Source of the DNA: Anderseniella sp963700895 | Lineage (GTDB): Bacteria; Pseudomonadota; Alphaproteobacteria; Rhizobiales; Aestuariivirgaceae | Reading direction: 5' to 3' | DNA length: 64,000 nt | Assembly (NCBI GenBank): GCA_963700895.1 | Contig: CAVOZI010000022.1 | Coordinates: forward strand, 62,001 to 126,000 | In this document: piece after piece, positions 41,603 through 50,419 of the stretch | Position numbering within the stretch: the stretch's first letter is position 1 | Layout of the letters: each line of letters opens with the position of its first letter | Program-made: the position numbers and the translations under genes | The notes under the pieces: model-generated | What the model was told of the DNA's origin: nothing | What the model saw: the letters and a program-made list of their open reading frames with translations, nothing else | Databases searched by the model: none

Positions 41603-44053
41603 CTACTTCACGGTTTCCGTCTTGTCCTTCGGACCACCCGGCTTCTTCTTTGCTGCGGCCTTGGTGGCGGGAGAGCCCTTGGCCTTTTTCTTGGCCGGGG
41701 GCTTCTTGGCCGACGGCAACGACTTGCGGGCTTCCGGCTTCGGCAGCGCCTTCTCCTCGTCGCGCGCGAGGTAGGTGAACTTCAGTTCGTCCAGACCCTG
41801 CGCATCCTTGCCGAGAAGCACCCGCACCGTGCCGCCGTTCTTCAGCTTGCCGAACAGCACCTCGTCCGCCAGCGGCTGCTTGACGTACTTCTGGATCACG
41901 CGCGACAGCGGCCGAGCACCCATCTGTTCGTCATAGCCTTCGCGCGCCAGCCAGTCGGCCGCCTCGTCGGACAGCTCGATGTTGATCTGGCGCTCGTCAA
42001 GCTGGGCTTCCAGCTGCAGCACGAACTTCTGCACCACCATGCGCACCACTTCCGGCGGCAGGTGGCCGAACGGAATGATGGCATCCAGCCGGTTGCGGAA
42101 TTCCGGTGAAAACATCTTGGTGATGGCCTCCGAATCGTCACCTTCCCGCTTCGACCGGGTGAATCCGAAGGCGGCCTTGGCAAGGTCTGCCGCGCCCGCA
42201 TTGGTGGTCATGATCAGGATCACGTTGCGGAAATCGATCGACTTGCCGTTGTGGTCGGTCAGCTTGCCGTGGTCCATGACCTGCAGCAGGATGTTGAACA
42301 GATCCGGATGCGCCTTCTCGATCTCGTCGAGCAGCAGCACGCAATACGGGTTCTGATCGACGCCGTCAGTCAGCAGGCCACCCTGGTCGAAGCCGACATA
42401 GCCGGGCGGTGCCCCGATCAGCCGCGACACCGAGTGCCGCTCCATGTACTCCGACATGTCGAAGCGCAGCATTTCAACGCCCAGCACCTCGGCCAGCCGC
42501 TTGGCCACTTCCGTCTTGCCGACGCCGGTGGGGCCGGAAAACAGGTAGCTGCCGATCGGCTTTTCCGGTTCGCGAAGCCCTGCGCGTGCCAGCTTGATGG
42601 CCGACGCCAGCGCTTCGATGGCCTGGTCCTGACCAAACACCACCCGCTTCAGTTCCACGTCCAGGTCCTTCAGCAGTTCCTGGTCCGACTTGGACACGGT
42701 CTTGGGCGGGATGCGGGCCATGGTGGCGATGACATCTTCAATGTCGGCGACGTCGATGGTCTTCTTCCGCTTCTTCTCAGGCAGCAGCATCTGCGACGCG
42801 CCCGTCTCGTCGATCACGTCGATCGCCTTGTCCGGCAGCTTGCGGTCGTTGATGTAGCGCGATGACAGTTCCACCGCCGACTTGATGGCCTCGGAGGTGT
42901 ACTTCACCTTGTGGAAGTCCTCGAAATAGGGCTTCAGGCCGGTGAGGATCTTGATTGCATCGGGAACCGAAGGCTCGTTCACGTCGATCTTCTGGAAGCG
43001 GCGCACCAGTGCGCGATCCTTCTCGAAGTGCTGGCGGTACTCCTTGTAGGTCGTCGAGCCGATACAACGCAGATTGCCTGAAGACAGTGCAGGCTTCAGC
43101 AGGTTGGAGGCATCCATCGCCCCGCCCGACGTGGCGCCGGCGCCGATCACCGTGTGAATTTCGTCGATGAACATGATGGCGCCATCGTATTCCTCGATTT
43201 CCTTCACGACCGCCTTGAGCCGTTCTTCGAAATCGCCGCGATAGCGCGTGCCGGCCAGCAGCACACCCATATCGAGCTGGAAGATGGTGCAATCCTTGAG
43301 GACTTCCGGCACATCGCCGTTGACGATCTTGCGGGCCAGGCCCTCGGCGATTGCCGTCTTGCCGACGCCGGGGTCACCGACGAACAGCGGATTGTTCTTG
43401 GAGCGGCGGCAGAGCACCTGGATGGTGCGGTTCACCTCGGCCTCGCGGCCGATCAGCGGGTCGATCTTGCCGTCCAGCGCCTTCTGGTTGAGGTTGATGC
43501 AGAAGCTGTCCAGCGCATCGCCGCCCTTCTCGGTTTCGGGCGAATCGTCGTCGTTCTGGTCATTGTCGGGTTGCTGCTGCGCACCCTGAACGGAGCGGCT
43601 TTCCGACATGCCCGGCTTCTTGGCGATGCCATGGGAAATGAAATTGACCGCATCGTAGCGGGTCATGTCCTGTTCCTGCAGGAAGTACGCGGCGTGGCTT
43701 TCACGCTCGGCGAAGATGGCGACCAGCACATTGGCGCCGGTGACTTCTTCCCTGCCCGAAGACTGGACGTGAATCACCGCACGCTGGATCACCCGCTGGA
43801 AGCCGGCAGTGGGCTTGGCGTCCTCGCCGGTCGCCATGATCAGGCTGGCCAGGTCATGGTCGACATAGTTTTCCAGATTGGAGCGGAGTTGCTCGATATC
43901 AACGCCGCACGCGCGCATCACCGATGCCGCGTCCTTGTCGTCAACCAGCGCCAGGAGCAGGTGCTCCAGCGTGGCGTACTCGTGACTGCGGTCACTGGCC
44001 AGAGCCAGCGCCCGGTGAAGGGCTTGTTCAAGGCTTCCTGAAAATGTGGGCAC
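41603..44053 (-). CDS. clpA: ATP-dependent Clp protease ATP-binding subunit ClpA
   Basis: An 816-residue AAA+ unfoldase that feeds substrates to ClpP. It has the N domain (SLEQALHRALALASDRSHEYATLEHLLLAL seen in parts), Walker A motifs GDPGVGKTAIAEG and GPTGVGKTEVAKR, and the D2 region with SEYMERHSVSRLIGAPPGYVG. The ClpP-binding loop area is present. Compared with E. coli ClpA (758 residues) it has a C-terminal lysine/alanine-rich extension of about 45 residues. clpS lies 12 bases upstream. Confidence 0.96.
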   Translation of the reverse strand: MPTFSGSLEQALHRALALASDRSHEYATLEHLLLALVDDKDAASVMRACGVDIEQLRSNLENYVDHDLASLIMATGEDAKPTAGFQRVIQRAVIHVQSSGREEVTGANVLVAIFAERESHAAYFLQEQDMTRYDAVNFISHGIAKKPGMSESRSVQGAQQQPDNDQNDDDSPETEKGGDALDSFCINLNQKALDGKIDPLIGREAEVNRTIQVLCRRSKNNPLFVGDPGVGKTAIAEGLARKIVNGDVPEVLKDCTIFQLDMGVLLAGTRYRGDFEERLKAVVKEIEEYDGAIMFIDEIHTVIGAGATSGGAMDASNLLKPALSSGNLRCIGSTTYKEYRQHFEKDRALVRRFQKIDVNEPSVPDAIKILTGLKPYFEDFHKVKYTSEAIKSAVELSSRYINDRKLPDKAIDVIDETGASQMLLPEKKRKKTIDVADIEDVIATMARIPPKTVSKSDQELLKDLDVELKRVVFGQDQAIEALASAIKLARAGLREPEKPIGSYLFSGPTGVGKTEVAKRLAEVLGVEMLRFDMSEYMERHSVSRLIGAPPGYVGFDQGGLLTDGVDQNPYCVLLLDEIEKAHPDLFNILLQVMDHGKLTDHNGKSIDFRNVILIMTTNAGAADLAKAAFGFTRSKREGDDSEAITKMFSPEFRNRLDAIIPFGHLPPEVVRMVVQKFVLQLEAQLDERQINIELSDEAADWLAREGYDEQMGARPLSRVIQKYVKQPLADEVLFGKLKNGGTVRVLLGKDAQGLDELKFTYLARDEEKALPKPEARKSLPSAKKPPAKKKAKGSPATKAAAKKKPGGPKDKTETVK

Positions 44054-44065
44054 TTGGGCCGGCTC

Positions 44066-44410
44066 CTATTCCTTTTCCATGGTGCACTGCAGCGGGTGCG
44101 AATGCTGCCGGGCAAAGTCCATGACCTGTGTCACTTTGGTTTCGGCGATCTCGTACGTGTAGACACCGCACACGCCGACACCCTTCTGATGCACGTGCAG
44201 CATGATGACCGTCGCTTCTTCCCGCCCCTTGCCGAAGAATCGCTCAAGCACATGCACGACGAACTCCATCGGAGTGTAGTCGTCATTGAGCAGCAGCACC
44301 TTGTACAGGCTCGGCTTCTTGGTCTTGGTCTGGGTACGGGTAATGACGCCGGTTTGCCCGCCGCCCTTGCCGTCGCCGTCCTTTTCCTTGTCTGCCAGAT
44401 AAACCGTCAT
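44066..44410 (-). CDS. clpS: ClpA adaptor protein ClpS
   Basis: A 114-residue N-degron adaptor. The core KVLLLNDDYTPMEFVVHVLERFF and VMLHVHQKGVGVCGVYTYEIAETK contain the ligand-binding DDYTPMEFV and HxxGxG elements. It is the leading gene of clpS-clpA. The N-terminal 35 residues are glycine- and lysine-rich and probably flexible. Confidence 0.96.
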   Translation of the reverse strand: MTVYLADKEKDGDGKGGGQTGVITRTQTKTKKPSLYKVLLLNDDYTPMEFVVHVLERFFGKGREEATVIMLHVHQKGVGVCGVYTYEIAETKVTQVMDFARQHSHPLQCTMEKE

Positions 44411-44574
44411 CGTTCCGCTGGTCTGCAGTCAGCGTGCAGCCCCATAGCTGCAAGCCGTTACAATCATCCATGCCCCATCATATAGGCGTCAATGGCCGGA
44501 TTGCGAGAGCCAGCGAAAAGGCTTTCCACCTGCCGCAATAATGGCCGGCTCTGCAGTGAAATCGTCCGATGCAA

Positions 44575-44607
44575 ACGAAAACCGCCCGGTACTTGCGTAC
44601 CAGGCGG
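44575..44607 (-). terminator. Phasin gene terminator
   Basis: Read on the minus strand, an 11-base arm pairs with its partner (44582-44592 and 44597-44607, one mismatch, TTGC/GCAA loop) and is followed by TTTTCGTTT. It lies about 56 bases after the phasin stop. Confidence 0.8.
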
Positions 44608-44662
44608 CTAAAACCGGCAGCCCGGCGTGATGGACTGCCTTGCTTTCAGTGAAATCAGCGAA

Positions 44663-45010
44663 TTACTTCGCAGCAGCCTTCGGCATGACCTTTTCGATCT
44701 GCGCTTCGAACGGCTTGTAGGCGTCCTTGGCAGCTTCCATGTAGATCTGGTTGATCTTGTTGGCCTGCGACATGAAGCCTTCATAGGCCTTGGTCACGTG
44801 AGCCTGCTGCAGTTCCACGGCCTTCTCGAGGGACTTCGAAGCAATGACCTTCTCGGTCAGGGCGACGGTGTCTTCGAACGACTTCTTGGTGAAGTCGGCG
44901 GTTTCGGTGGCAATGGTCTGGAAACCCTTGGTGAAAGCATTGGCGCTTGCGACGTAGGCGTCAAAGCCCTGCTTGGCAACAGTCTGGAAATCTTCAAACG
45001 ACTTGTACAT
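44663..45010 (-). CDS. Phasin family protein
   Basis: A 115-residue amphipathic helical protein of the phasin family (FEDFQTVAKQGFDAYVASAN, FTKGFQTIATETADFTKKSFED, KAVELQQAHVTKAYEGFMSQANK in part). Phasins coat polyhydroxyalkanoate granules. ATG 45010 has GAGGAG upstream. A strong sigma70-like promoter and two repeated TGC-N3-GCA sites lie ahead, and a clear terminator follows, so it is a single, probably abundant transcript. No PHA synthase or phaR is in the window. Confidence 0.9.
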   Translation of the reverse strand: MYKSFEDFQTVAKQGFDAYVASANAFTKGFQTIATETADFTKKSFEDTVALTEKVIASKSLEKAVELQQAHVTKAYEGFMSQANKINQIYMEAAKDAYKPFEAQIEKVMPKAAAK

Positions 45011-45058
45011 GGCTGAACTCCTCTTTTGGATGTGGGCCCGCGTTGATCGGATGGCTGA

Positions 45059-45087
45059 TATATATGCAGTGCACAATTTCTTGTCAA
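45059..45087 (-). promoter_or_regulatory. Phasin promoter
   Basis: On the minus strand, TTGACA (45087-45082), a 17-base spacer and TATATA (45064-45059) form a near-consensus promoter about 50 bases before the phasin start codon. Confidence 0.75.
45065..45083 (-). promoter_or_regulatory. Putative PhaR-type operator 1
   Basis: A TGCAGTGCA core (TGC-N3-GCA) followed by CAATTT lies in the promoter spacer and touches the -10. The core fits the published CTGC-N3-GCAG type of PhaR sites in related bacteria, without its outer bases. Confidence 0.5.
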
Positions 45088-45097
45088 CAATTTTTTG

Positions 45098-45116
45098 TGC
45101 ACCGCACAATTTTTCG
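45098..45116 (-). promoter_or_regulatory. Putative PhaR-type operator 2
   Basis: A TGCACCGCA core followed by CAATTT, the same layout as operator 1, starts 33 bases from it (about three helical turns) and sits just upstream of the -35. Confidence 0.5.
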
Positions 45117-45289
45117 TGGATCATGAGCAGTTTTCAGCCGATACGGAGGTTTTCGCCGATAATTTACTCGATGGTAAGGATGCATGTGCACACACTGTAA
45201 ATCAGGAATCAGGAACAGGTGATCACGAAAGCGGCTGGTGGGGGCACCGCGGCGTGGGCGCCAGCAGACCAACTGGTGGGTGAGCGTAA

Positions 45290-46936
45290 ATGGGTTTTGT
45301 ATCTGTCGGTAATTCAGTCGAGCGGCCGGCCTCCAGCCGTGCGTACGGTCTTGTGATCACATTGATTCTGGCCCTGTTGCTGGTTGCAGGCCTCAATCGT
45401 CCCGCCCAGGCAAATCCGAAGTTTGCTGCAATAACCGTCGATGCGGCGACCGGCGAGATCATCTATGGCAACGACATTGATGAACCGCGCTTCCCTGCCT
45501 CTCTGACCAAGGTGATGACGCTGTACATCCTGTTCCAGGAGATCAAGTCCGGCCGGATGAGCTTCGATACCCGCATGACCGTGTCGGCCAAGGCCGCTGG
45601 CCAGGCGCCGTCGAAGCTCGGATTGCGCGCGGGCAGCACGATATCGGCCCGCGATGCCATGTTTGCGCTCATCACGAAGTCAGCAAATGATGCATCGATG
45701 GTGATTGCCGAGCACATCGAGGGCTCGCAGGCTGCATTCGCGGACCGCATGACCCGCACGGCCCGAGCCATCGGCATGACGCGCACCACCTTTACCAATC
45801 CGAATGGCCTGCCCGATTCGCGCCAGGTCACGACAGCACGCGACATGGCTACCCTTGGCCTGCGCATCCAGCGCGACTTTCCGCAGTACTACAGTCATTT
45901 CTCCACCCGCAGCTTCAACTATGGAAAACGCCGTTATGGAAACCATAACCGGTTGCTCGGCCGGGTGAAGGGCGTGGACGGAATCAAGACCGGATATACC
46001 AGAGCCTCGGGCTTCAATCTGTTGTCCTCGATGGAAGTCGGCAACCGTCGCCTGGTCGCCGTGGTACTGGGCGGGCGCACCGGCGCATCGCGCAACGCCT
46101 TCATGACCAAGATCCTGAACCGCGACATCGCCAGGGCGACGCGCTCACGCAACAATCAGATCGCCGCTGTCGCGGGCAATCCGAAAGGCTACAATCCGGC
46201 AGCTGCGGCAAAGGTTGTGGCGCTGGCAAAGCCTGAGCCGGCGATCGCGAACCCTCCGATTCCGCGTGCCAAGCCGGATGAGCTGGTCCGGGAAGCCTCT
46301 GCGCCTGCCACCCAGCCGATATCTCCAGCTGAAACGGCCGCCATTGCAGCCAAGGCTGCCAAGGCCGCAAATGCGAGCCTTGCAACCGCTGCAACAGTGC
46401 CGGGCAAGTCGATCACCGAACTGGCGCTGCAGGCCCTGCCGGCCCAGGGCGTTACGTTCAAGTCGGTCACCGTTCCGGCGGCCAACACCAAGTCCGACGG
46501 CCTGATCGTGGCCAGTGCCGCACAGGCTCTGCCAACCCCGGCTCCTGCACAGAAGCTTCAGAAGCGGCTGGATGAACAGGCTCCGGTTGCTGCCGCCGCA
46601 GTGACTGCAACGGAGGCTGAAAAGCCGGCTGGTACAAACCTCGTCGTCAATCCGAAAGAAGTGAAGCAGAAGCTGGCCGAGCACCAGTCCACCTGGAACA
46701 TCCAGATTGGCGCTTTCCCCACCGCCGAGGGCGCCAAGAGCCGGATCGACATAGCCAAGTCGTCCCGCGTCAGTGCGCTGAAGACGGCGACGCCGTTCCT
46801 GATGGCCGTGGACAAGGACGGCGACACTATCTACCGCGCCCGCTTCTCGGGGCTCAACAAGCAACAAGCGCACAATGCCTGCCGGCAGTTGAAGCGCGCC
46901 GGCGTTGGCTGCTTCGAACTGGCACCCCAGAGCTGA
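45290..46936 (+). CDS. D-alanyl-D-alanine carboxypeptidase with SPOR domain
   Basis: A 548-residue periplasmic serine peptidase (S11, DacF/PBP5-like). After the signal peptide (hydrophobic residues 22-38, cleavage near AQA|NPKF) come the penicillin-binding motifs SLTK (S71-K74), SAN (131-133) and KTG (233-235). A long Ala/Lys/Pro linker (about 270-460) leads to a C-terminal SPOR domain (WNIQIGAFPTAEGAKSRI) that binds denuded peptidoglycan, so the protein is likely placed at the division septum. Confidence 0.92.
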   Translation: MGFVSVGNSVERPASSRAYGLVITLILALLLVAGLNRPAQANPKFAAITVDAATGEIIYGNDIDEPRFPASLTKVMTLYILFQEIKSGRMSFDTRMTVSAKAAGQAPSKLGLRAGSTISARDAMFALITKSANDASMVIAEHIEGSQAAFADRMTRTARAIGMTRTTFTNPNGLPDSRQVTTARDMATLGLRIQRDFPQYYSHFSTRSFNYGKRRYGNHNRLLGRVKGVDGIKTGYTRASGFNLLSSMEVGNRRLVAVVLGGRTGASRNAFMTKILNRDIARATRSRNNQIAAVAGNPKGYNPAAAAKVVALAKPEPAIANPPIPRAKPDELVREASAPATQPISPAETAAIAAKAAKAANASLATAATVPGKSITELALQALPAQGVTFKSVTVPAANTKSDGLIVASAAQALPTPAPAQKLQKRLDEQAPVAAAAVTATEAEKPAGTNLVVNPKEVKQKLAEHQSTWNIQIGAFPTAEGAKSRIDIAKSSRVSALKTATPFLMAVDKDGDTIYRARFSGLNKQQAHNACRQLKRAGVGCFELAPQS

Positions 46937-47012
46937 TACAATATTCGCTGACCAGCACGATCACCCGCTGCACTGCCGGCGGGTGGTTCCGTTTCAGGCA
47001 ACGTGACGCCGC

Positions 47013-47711
47013 TCAGCCTTTGCCGCTTCCCAACAGCACGTTTCGCGCTTCATTGATGCGGGCTGCAAACCAGGCGGAACCGCCCTGGTCTGGGTGATGC
47101 TTCTTCATCAGGTCGCGGTATGCCTTGCGAATGGCGGCTTCGCTTGCGCCTTCTTCTAGGCCCAGCACATCGAGCGCCTCGGCACGGTCCATCGTGCCGG
47201 CCCCGGCAGCCGGTCCCGCTCCACCCCGCTGACCACCACCCTGCCCGCGCCAATCCGGGTGGGCCCGGTCGAGATAGGCCATCAGCAACGCTTCGCTGCG
47301 GTCATTGGCGGCAACGCAATCCTTCAGCAGCGCCAGCAGGTCTTCAAGCTGGAGCGACGACAGTTTCGCTCCTTCAAACTTGCCGCCAAATACCTCACCA
47401 TCCATCTCGCCGGTATCATGGTCGAGGCTCATGTTGAGTATCGACGTCCTGACGGAAGATGTCTGGCCCTTTTCCTTGTTGGCCTTTCTGAATGCGCCCT
47501 GCGCACCGAAGATCGCCAACCCGACGAGGAACAAAGGCACCGCGAGCGGCAACAGCCCTCGCAAGGCGGTAAAGGCAGCCATTCCCATCAGCGTTCCTCC
47601 CAGGGTGCGGCGCGCGCCATTGGCCGCCGTGGACGGGTTGACGGTCGCCAGCTTCGGCAGAAGCAGCGTTATCAGAATAAAGATGAGGATGATGGCGAGG
47701 GCGTAGGGCAT
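47013..47711 (-). CDS. Membrane-anchored J-domain protein
   Basis: A 232-residue protein with an N-terminal hydrophobic helix (5-19), a second one (about 50-70), a charged middle, and a C-terminal J domain (about 172-232) with the HPD motif in MKKHHPDQGGSAW. It should recruit an Hsp70 at the inner membrane. Its ATG overlaps the stop of the VWA-protein gene, so the two are translationally coupled. Confidence 0.85.
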   Translation of the reverse strand: MPYALAIILIFILITLLLPKLATVNPSTAANGARRTLGGTLMGMAAFTALRGLLPLAVPLFLVGLAIFGAQGAFRKANKEKGQTSSVRTSILNMSLDHDTGEMDGEVFGGKFEGAKLSSLQLEDLLALLKDCVAANDRSEALLMAYLDRAHPDWRGQGGGQRGGAGPAAGAGTMDRAEALDVLGLEEGASEAAIRKAYRDLMKKHHPDQGGSAWFAARINEARNVLLGSGKG

Positions 47712-48451
47712 CAGCGCAGCTGCTCCAGCAATCCGGCAATCGACCCGCCACGATCCTTCGACAGGTTTTCCAGTGCCGCCCGCCCGCCTGCCGCATAGGC
47801 CGCCACCGCGCCCAGCAATTCGCGCAGCTGGCGGGCCGAGGACGCATCGAAGCGGCTGTAGGCCCCGCCGGTCAGCCGGGCGATCTCCCGGAAGGCACGC
47901 TCCGCCACCGGGTCGCGGCCTTCCTGGAACATGAACATCCTGACGCCCATCAGGCCAAGCTCACCGGCCAGCTGGCACAGGTGGTCGACGTGTTCTTCCA
48001 TGCAGTCGCCCACATAGACCACCGCATCCACCTTGGCGCTCTGGGCTTCCTTGCGAACGTGCTTGAGAACCTTGAGAATTTGCGTATTGCCGCCCCTGCA
48101 GTCCACGGTGGTCATCAGCCGCGCCAGAGCGTCCGCATTGGACACCCATTTCGACGACCGGCACTCGCCGAAACCGCGGAAGAACACCAGTTGCACGTCC
48201 AGCCCGCCGACCCGGCCGGCCTCCTGAAACATCTCGGCCTGGGTCTGCAGCGCTGCATCCCAGGTCGGCTGGCGGCTCATGGTGGCGTCCATGGCGAAGA
48301 TCAGCCGTCCGTTGCCAGCCTTGGCAACCGGCGGCGTGGCCTTCACCTGCGCCAGGAAGGCATCGACGCTCTCAAGCGTGGCAGGGGTGGATGCGCCACG
48401 CGCAGTCGTCACTGCGGACGACTTGCCGCTGGTGCGGTCACGAGTGCTCAT
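47711..48451 (-). CDS. VWA domain-like protein
   Basis: A 246-residue soluble protein with a von Willebrand A-type fold: FAMDATMSRQP is a DxTxS metal motif variant, CRGGNTQILKVL provides the second Thr and VVYVGDCMEEHVD the acidic loop. There is no signal peptide. It heads a two-gene unit with the membrane J-domain protein. Start ATG 48451 is preferred to 48475. Confidence 0.8.
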   Translation of the reverse strand: MSTRDRTSGKSSAVTTARGASTPATLESVDAFLAQVKATPPVAKAGNGRLIFAMDATMSRQPTWDAALQTQAEMFQEAGRVGGLDVQLVFFRGFGECRSSKWVSNADALARLMTTVDCRGGNTQILKVLKHVRKEAQSAKVDAVVYVGDCMEEHVDHLCQLAGELGLMGVRMFMFQEGRDPVAERAFREIARLTGGAYSRFDASSARQLRELLGAVAAYAAGGRAALENLSKDRGGSIAGLLEQLR

Positions 48452-48519
48452 GGCGAGGCACCTCCCCGGTTGCATGCTGCTCCGGCCTCAGATGGGGCGC
48501 GGTCACGCGGTTTGCAATG

Positions 48520-48933
48520 TTACAAAGGCGAACCCGGCGCGCGGGCATAGTCTTCATCGCTGACGTGCTCCATCCAGTCGGCGTAGGCACCGTCGAGCAC
48601 TTCCTGAAACGCCAGGTGGCACATCATGTTGTCCGGCGCCGCGCCATGCCAGTGCTTCTCGTTCGGTGGTATCCAGATCACGTCGCCGGGCCTGATCTCA
48701 ACCACCGGCTCACCTGCGCTCTGGAAGCGGCCAACGCCAGACACCACCACCAGCGTCTGGCCCAGCGGATGGGTATGCCAGGCGGTGCGGCTGCCCGGTT
48801 CGAACGTTACCCGAAGCCCCCGGATGCGCGCCGGTTCCGGCGCCTCGATTATGGGGTCCTGCCAGACCGTGCCGGTGAAATAACTGGCCGGTGCCTTCTT
48901 GCTGGGCCGCGAACCGGCCTTGAAATGCTGCAT
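48520..48933 (-). CDS. Cupin domain protein
   Basis: A 137-residue single cupin. Motif 1 is TAWHTHPLGQTLVVVSG (two His and a Gln/Glu position) and motif 2 is PGDVIWIPPNEKHWHG (His). The pattern fits small metal-binding cupins of the manganese hydroxynitrile-lyase-like group, but no substrate can be named. AGGAGG gives a strong ribosome site. Divergent from the serine hydrolase gene. Confidence 0.88.
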   Translation of the reverse strand: MQHFKAGSRPSKKAPASYFTGTVWQDPIIEAPEPARIRGLRVTFEPGSRTAWHTHPLGQTLVVVSGVGRFQSAGEPVVEIRPGDVIWIPPNEKHWHGAAPDNMMCHLAFQEVLDGAYADWMEHVSDEDYARAPGSPL

Positions 48934-49003
48934 CTGCTTGTTTCCTCCTGAAAGGTCTGCTTGTCTGGCTTATCTCCAACAGCATAGACGCGAGACCAGT
49001 TCC

Positions 49004-50188
49004 ATGACAGCCATGATGGAAGGCTTTCCTCCCTCGGCAGATTCCCAGGTCACCCTCGCCAACTGGCGTCAGCATCCCTACAGCGCCTGGGCATTCTCAC
49101 ACGTGCGCGAGATCATCCCGTCGGCGGACATTCCCAACAACCCGGAAGGCGTGCGCGCGCTGGGCACCGCGCTGGAGGACATCGGCCACATCGAGGTGCA
49201 GCCGTCGATGAGCCTCGCGCAATACCTCGACGCCACGTGGACGGACGGCTACCTCGTCCTGCAGGATGGCGCGATCATCCACGAGGTCTATCGCAACGAG
49301 CTCCAGGCCGGGCGGCAGCACATCCTGATGTCAGTGTCGAAGTCGATGCTGGGCGTGCTCGCGGGCATCCTCGCCCACAAGGGCAAGCTGGACCTCAGTG
49401 CACCCGTCACCGTGTATGTGCCGGAAATGCGGGACACCGCCTGGAACAAGGCTACCGTTCAGAACGTGCTCGACATGCGCGTCGGCATCATGTTCGCCGA
49501 GGATTATGAAGCCACATCCGGCGCGATCGTCGAATACCGCAAGTCCACCGGCTGGAACCCGCTCGGGCCCGGCGAAGCGCCCACCGACCTGCGCTCGTTC
49601 TTTTCTGAACTCACGCAGACAGATGGCCCGCACGAAGGCCGCTTCCATTATGTTTCGCCAAATACCGACCTGGCCGCCTGGATCATCGAGCGCGCCGCCG
49701 GCACCCGCTTTACTGACCTGATGGCCGAACACCTGTGGCAGCCCATAGGCGCAGGCTCGCCCGCCTACATCACCGTGGACAGGCTTGGCGCGCCGCGCGG
49801 CGCTGGCGGCATGTGCGTCACGTTGAGGGACCTTGCCCGTGTCGGGCAACTGATCATCGACGGCGGCATGGCCGGCACCACGCAGGTCATCGCGCCTGAG
49901 TGGATCGACGACCTGTTCAACGGTGGCGACCCGGTTGCCTGGAAGAACGGGGATTTCGCCGATTATTTCGCCGGACGCGACATGCATTACCGCAACAAGT
50001 GGTACGCTCTGCGCGGTGAGCGGCCGATGGCCTTCGGCAGCGGCATCCACGGCCAGAACCTCTGGGTGCTGCCGCATGAGCGCATCGTCATCGCCAAGCT
50101 GTCATCGCGGCCCAAGGCGCAGGATCCGGACGTTGGCGCGTTGAACTTCAAGATGATCGAGGCGGTGAAGAGGTATTTGGGGGAATAA
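49004..50188 (+). CDS. Serine hydrolase (beta-lactamase family)
   Basis: A 394-residue class C beta-lactamase-like hydrolase without signal peptide. Motifs: SVSK (S-x-x-K) in ILMSVSKSMLGVLAG, the tyrosine element HYVSPNTDLAAW and the C-terminal FGSGIHGQNLWVLP in place of KTG. It is related to esterases and 6-aminohexanoate-dimer-hydrolase-like enzymes; the substrate is unknown. Confidence 0.85.
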   Translation: MTAMMEGFPPSADSQVTLANWRQHPYSAWAFSHVREIIPSADIPNNPEGVRALGTALEDIGHIEVQPSMSLAQYLDATWTDGYLVLQDGAIIHEVYRNELQAGRQHILMSVSKSMLGVLAGILAHKGKLDLSAPVTVYVPEMRDTAWNKATVQNVLDMRVGIMFAEDYEATSGAIVEYRKSTGWNPLGPGEAPTDLRSFFSELTQTDGPHEGRFHYVSPNTDLAAWIIERAAGTRFTDLMAEHLWQPIGAGSPAYITVDRLGAPRGAGGMCVTLRDLARVGQLIIDGGMAGTTQVIAPEWIDDLFNGGDPVAWKNGDFADYFAGRDMHYRNKWYALRGERPMAFGSGIHGQNLWVLPHERIVIAKLSSRPKAQDPDVGALNFKMIEAVKRYLGE

Positions 50189-50291
50189 CGTGGCTTGTCC
50201 GGATTTCAGCGATCCGACAGGCGGTAAAGAGTGTTGTGGGGGCAGTTCTTCCTGAAATAGCGTTAAGGCGTCCAAATGCAGGGAGGCCGAC

Positions 50292-50402
50292 ATGCGACTT
50301 ACTTCTTTACTGATGGCAGGCGTCGCGTCTTTGACCATCTTCAGCGCACATCTTTGGCCCAACTTAAACAGTGCTTTTGATAAATCCCAAGCATATCAAT
50401 AA
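50292..50402 (+). CDS. Small ORF with signal-like sequence
   Basis: A 36-codon frame with a strong ribosome site (GGGAGG, seven bases before ATG). The peptide begins MRLTSLLMAGVASLTIFSA, a signal-peptide or membrane-anchor-like stretch, and ends NSAFDKSQAYQ. It lies between the serine hydrolase gene and the left end of the IS1634 element. It may be a true small protein or the 5' remnant of a gene broken by the element. The rest of 50189-50475 has a GTGCGC/GCGCAC hairpin at 50404-50419 and no other gene. Confidence 0.4.
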   Translation: MRLTSLLMAGVASLTIFSAHLWPNLNSAFDKSQAYQ

Positions 50403-50419
50403 GGTGCGCGCAGGCGCAC

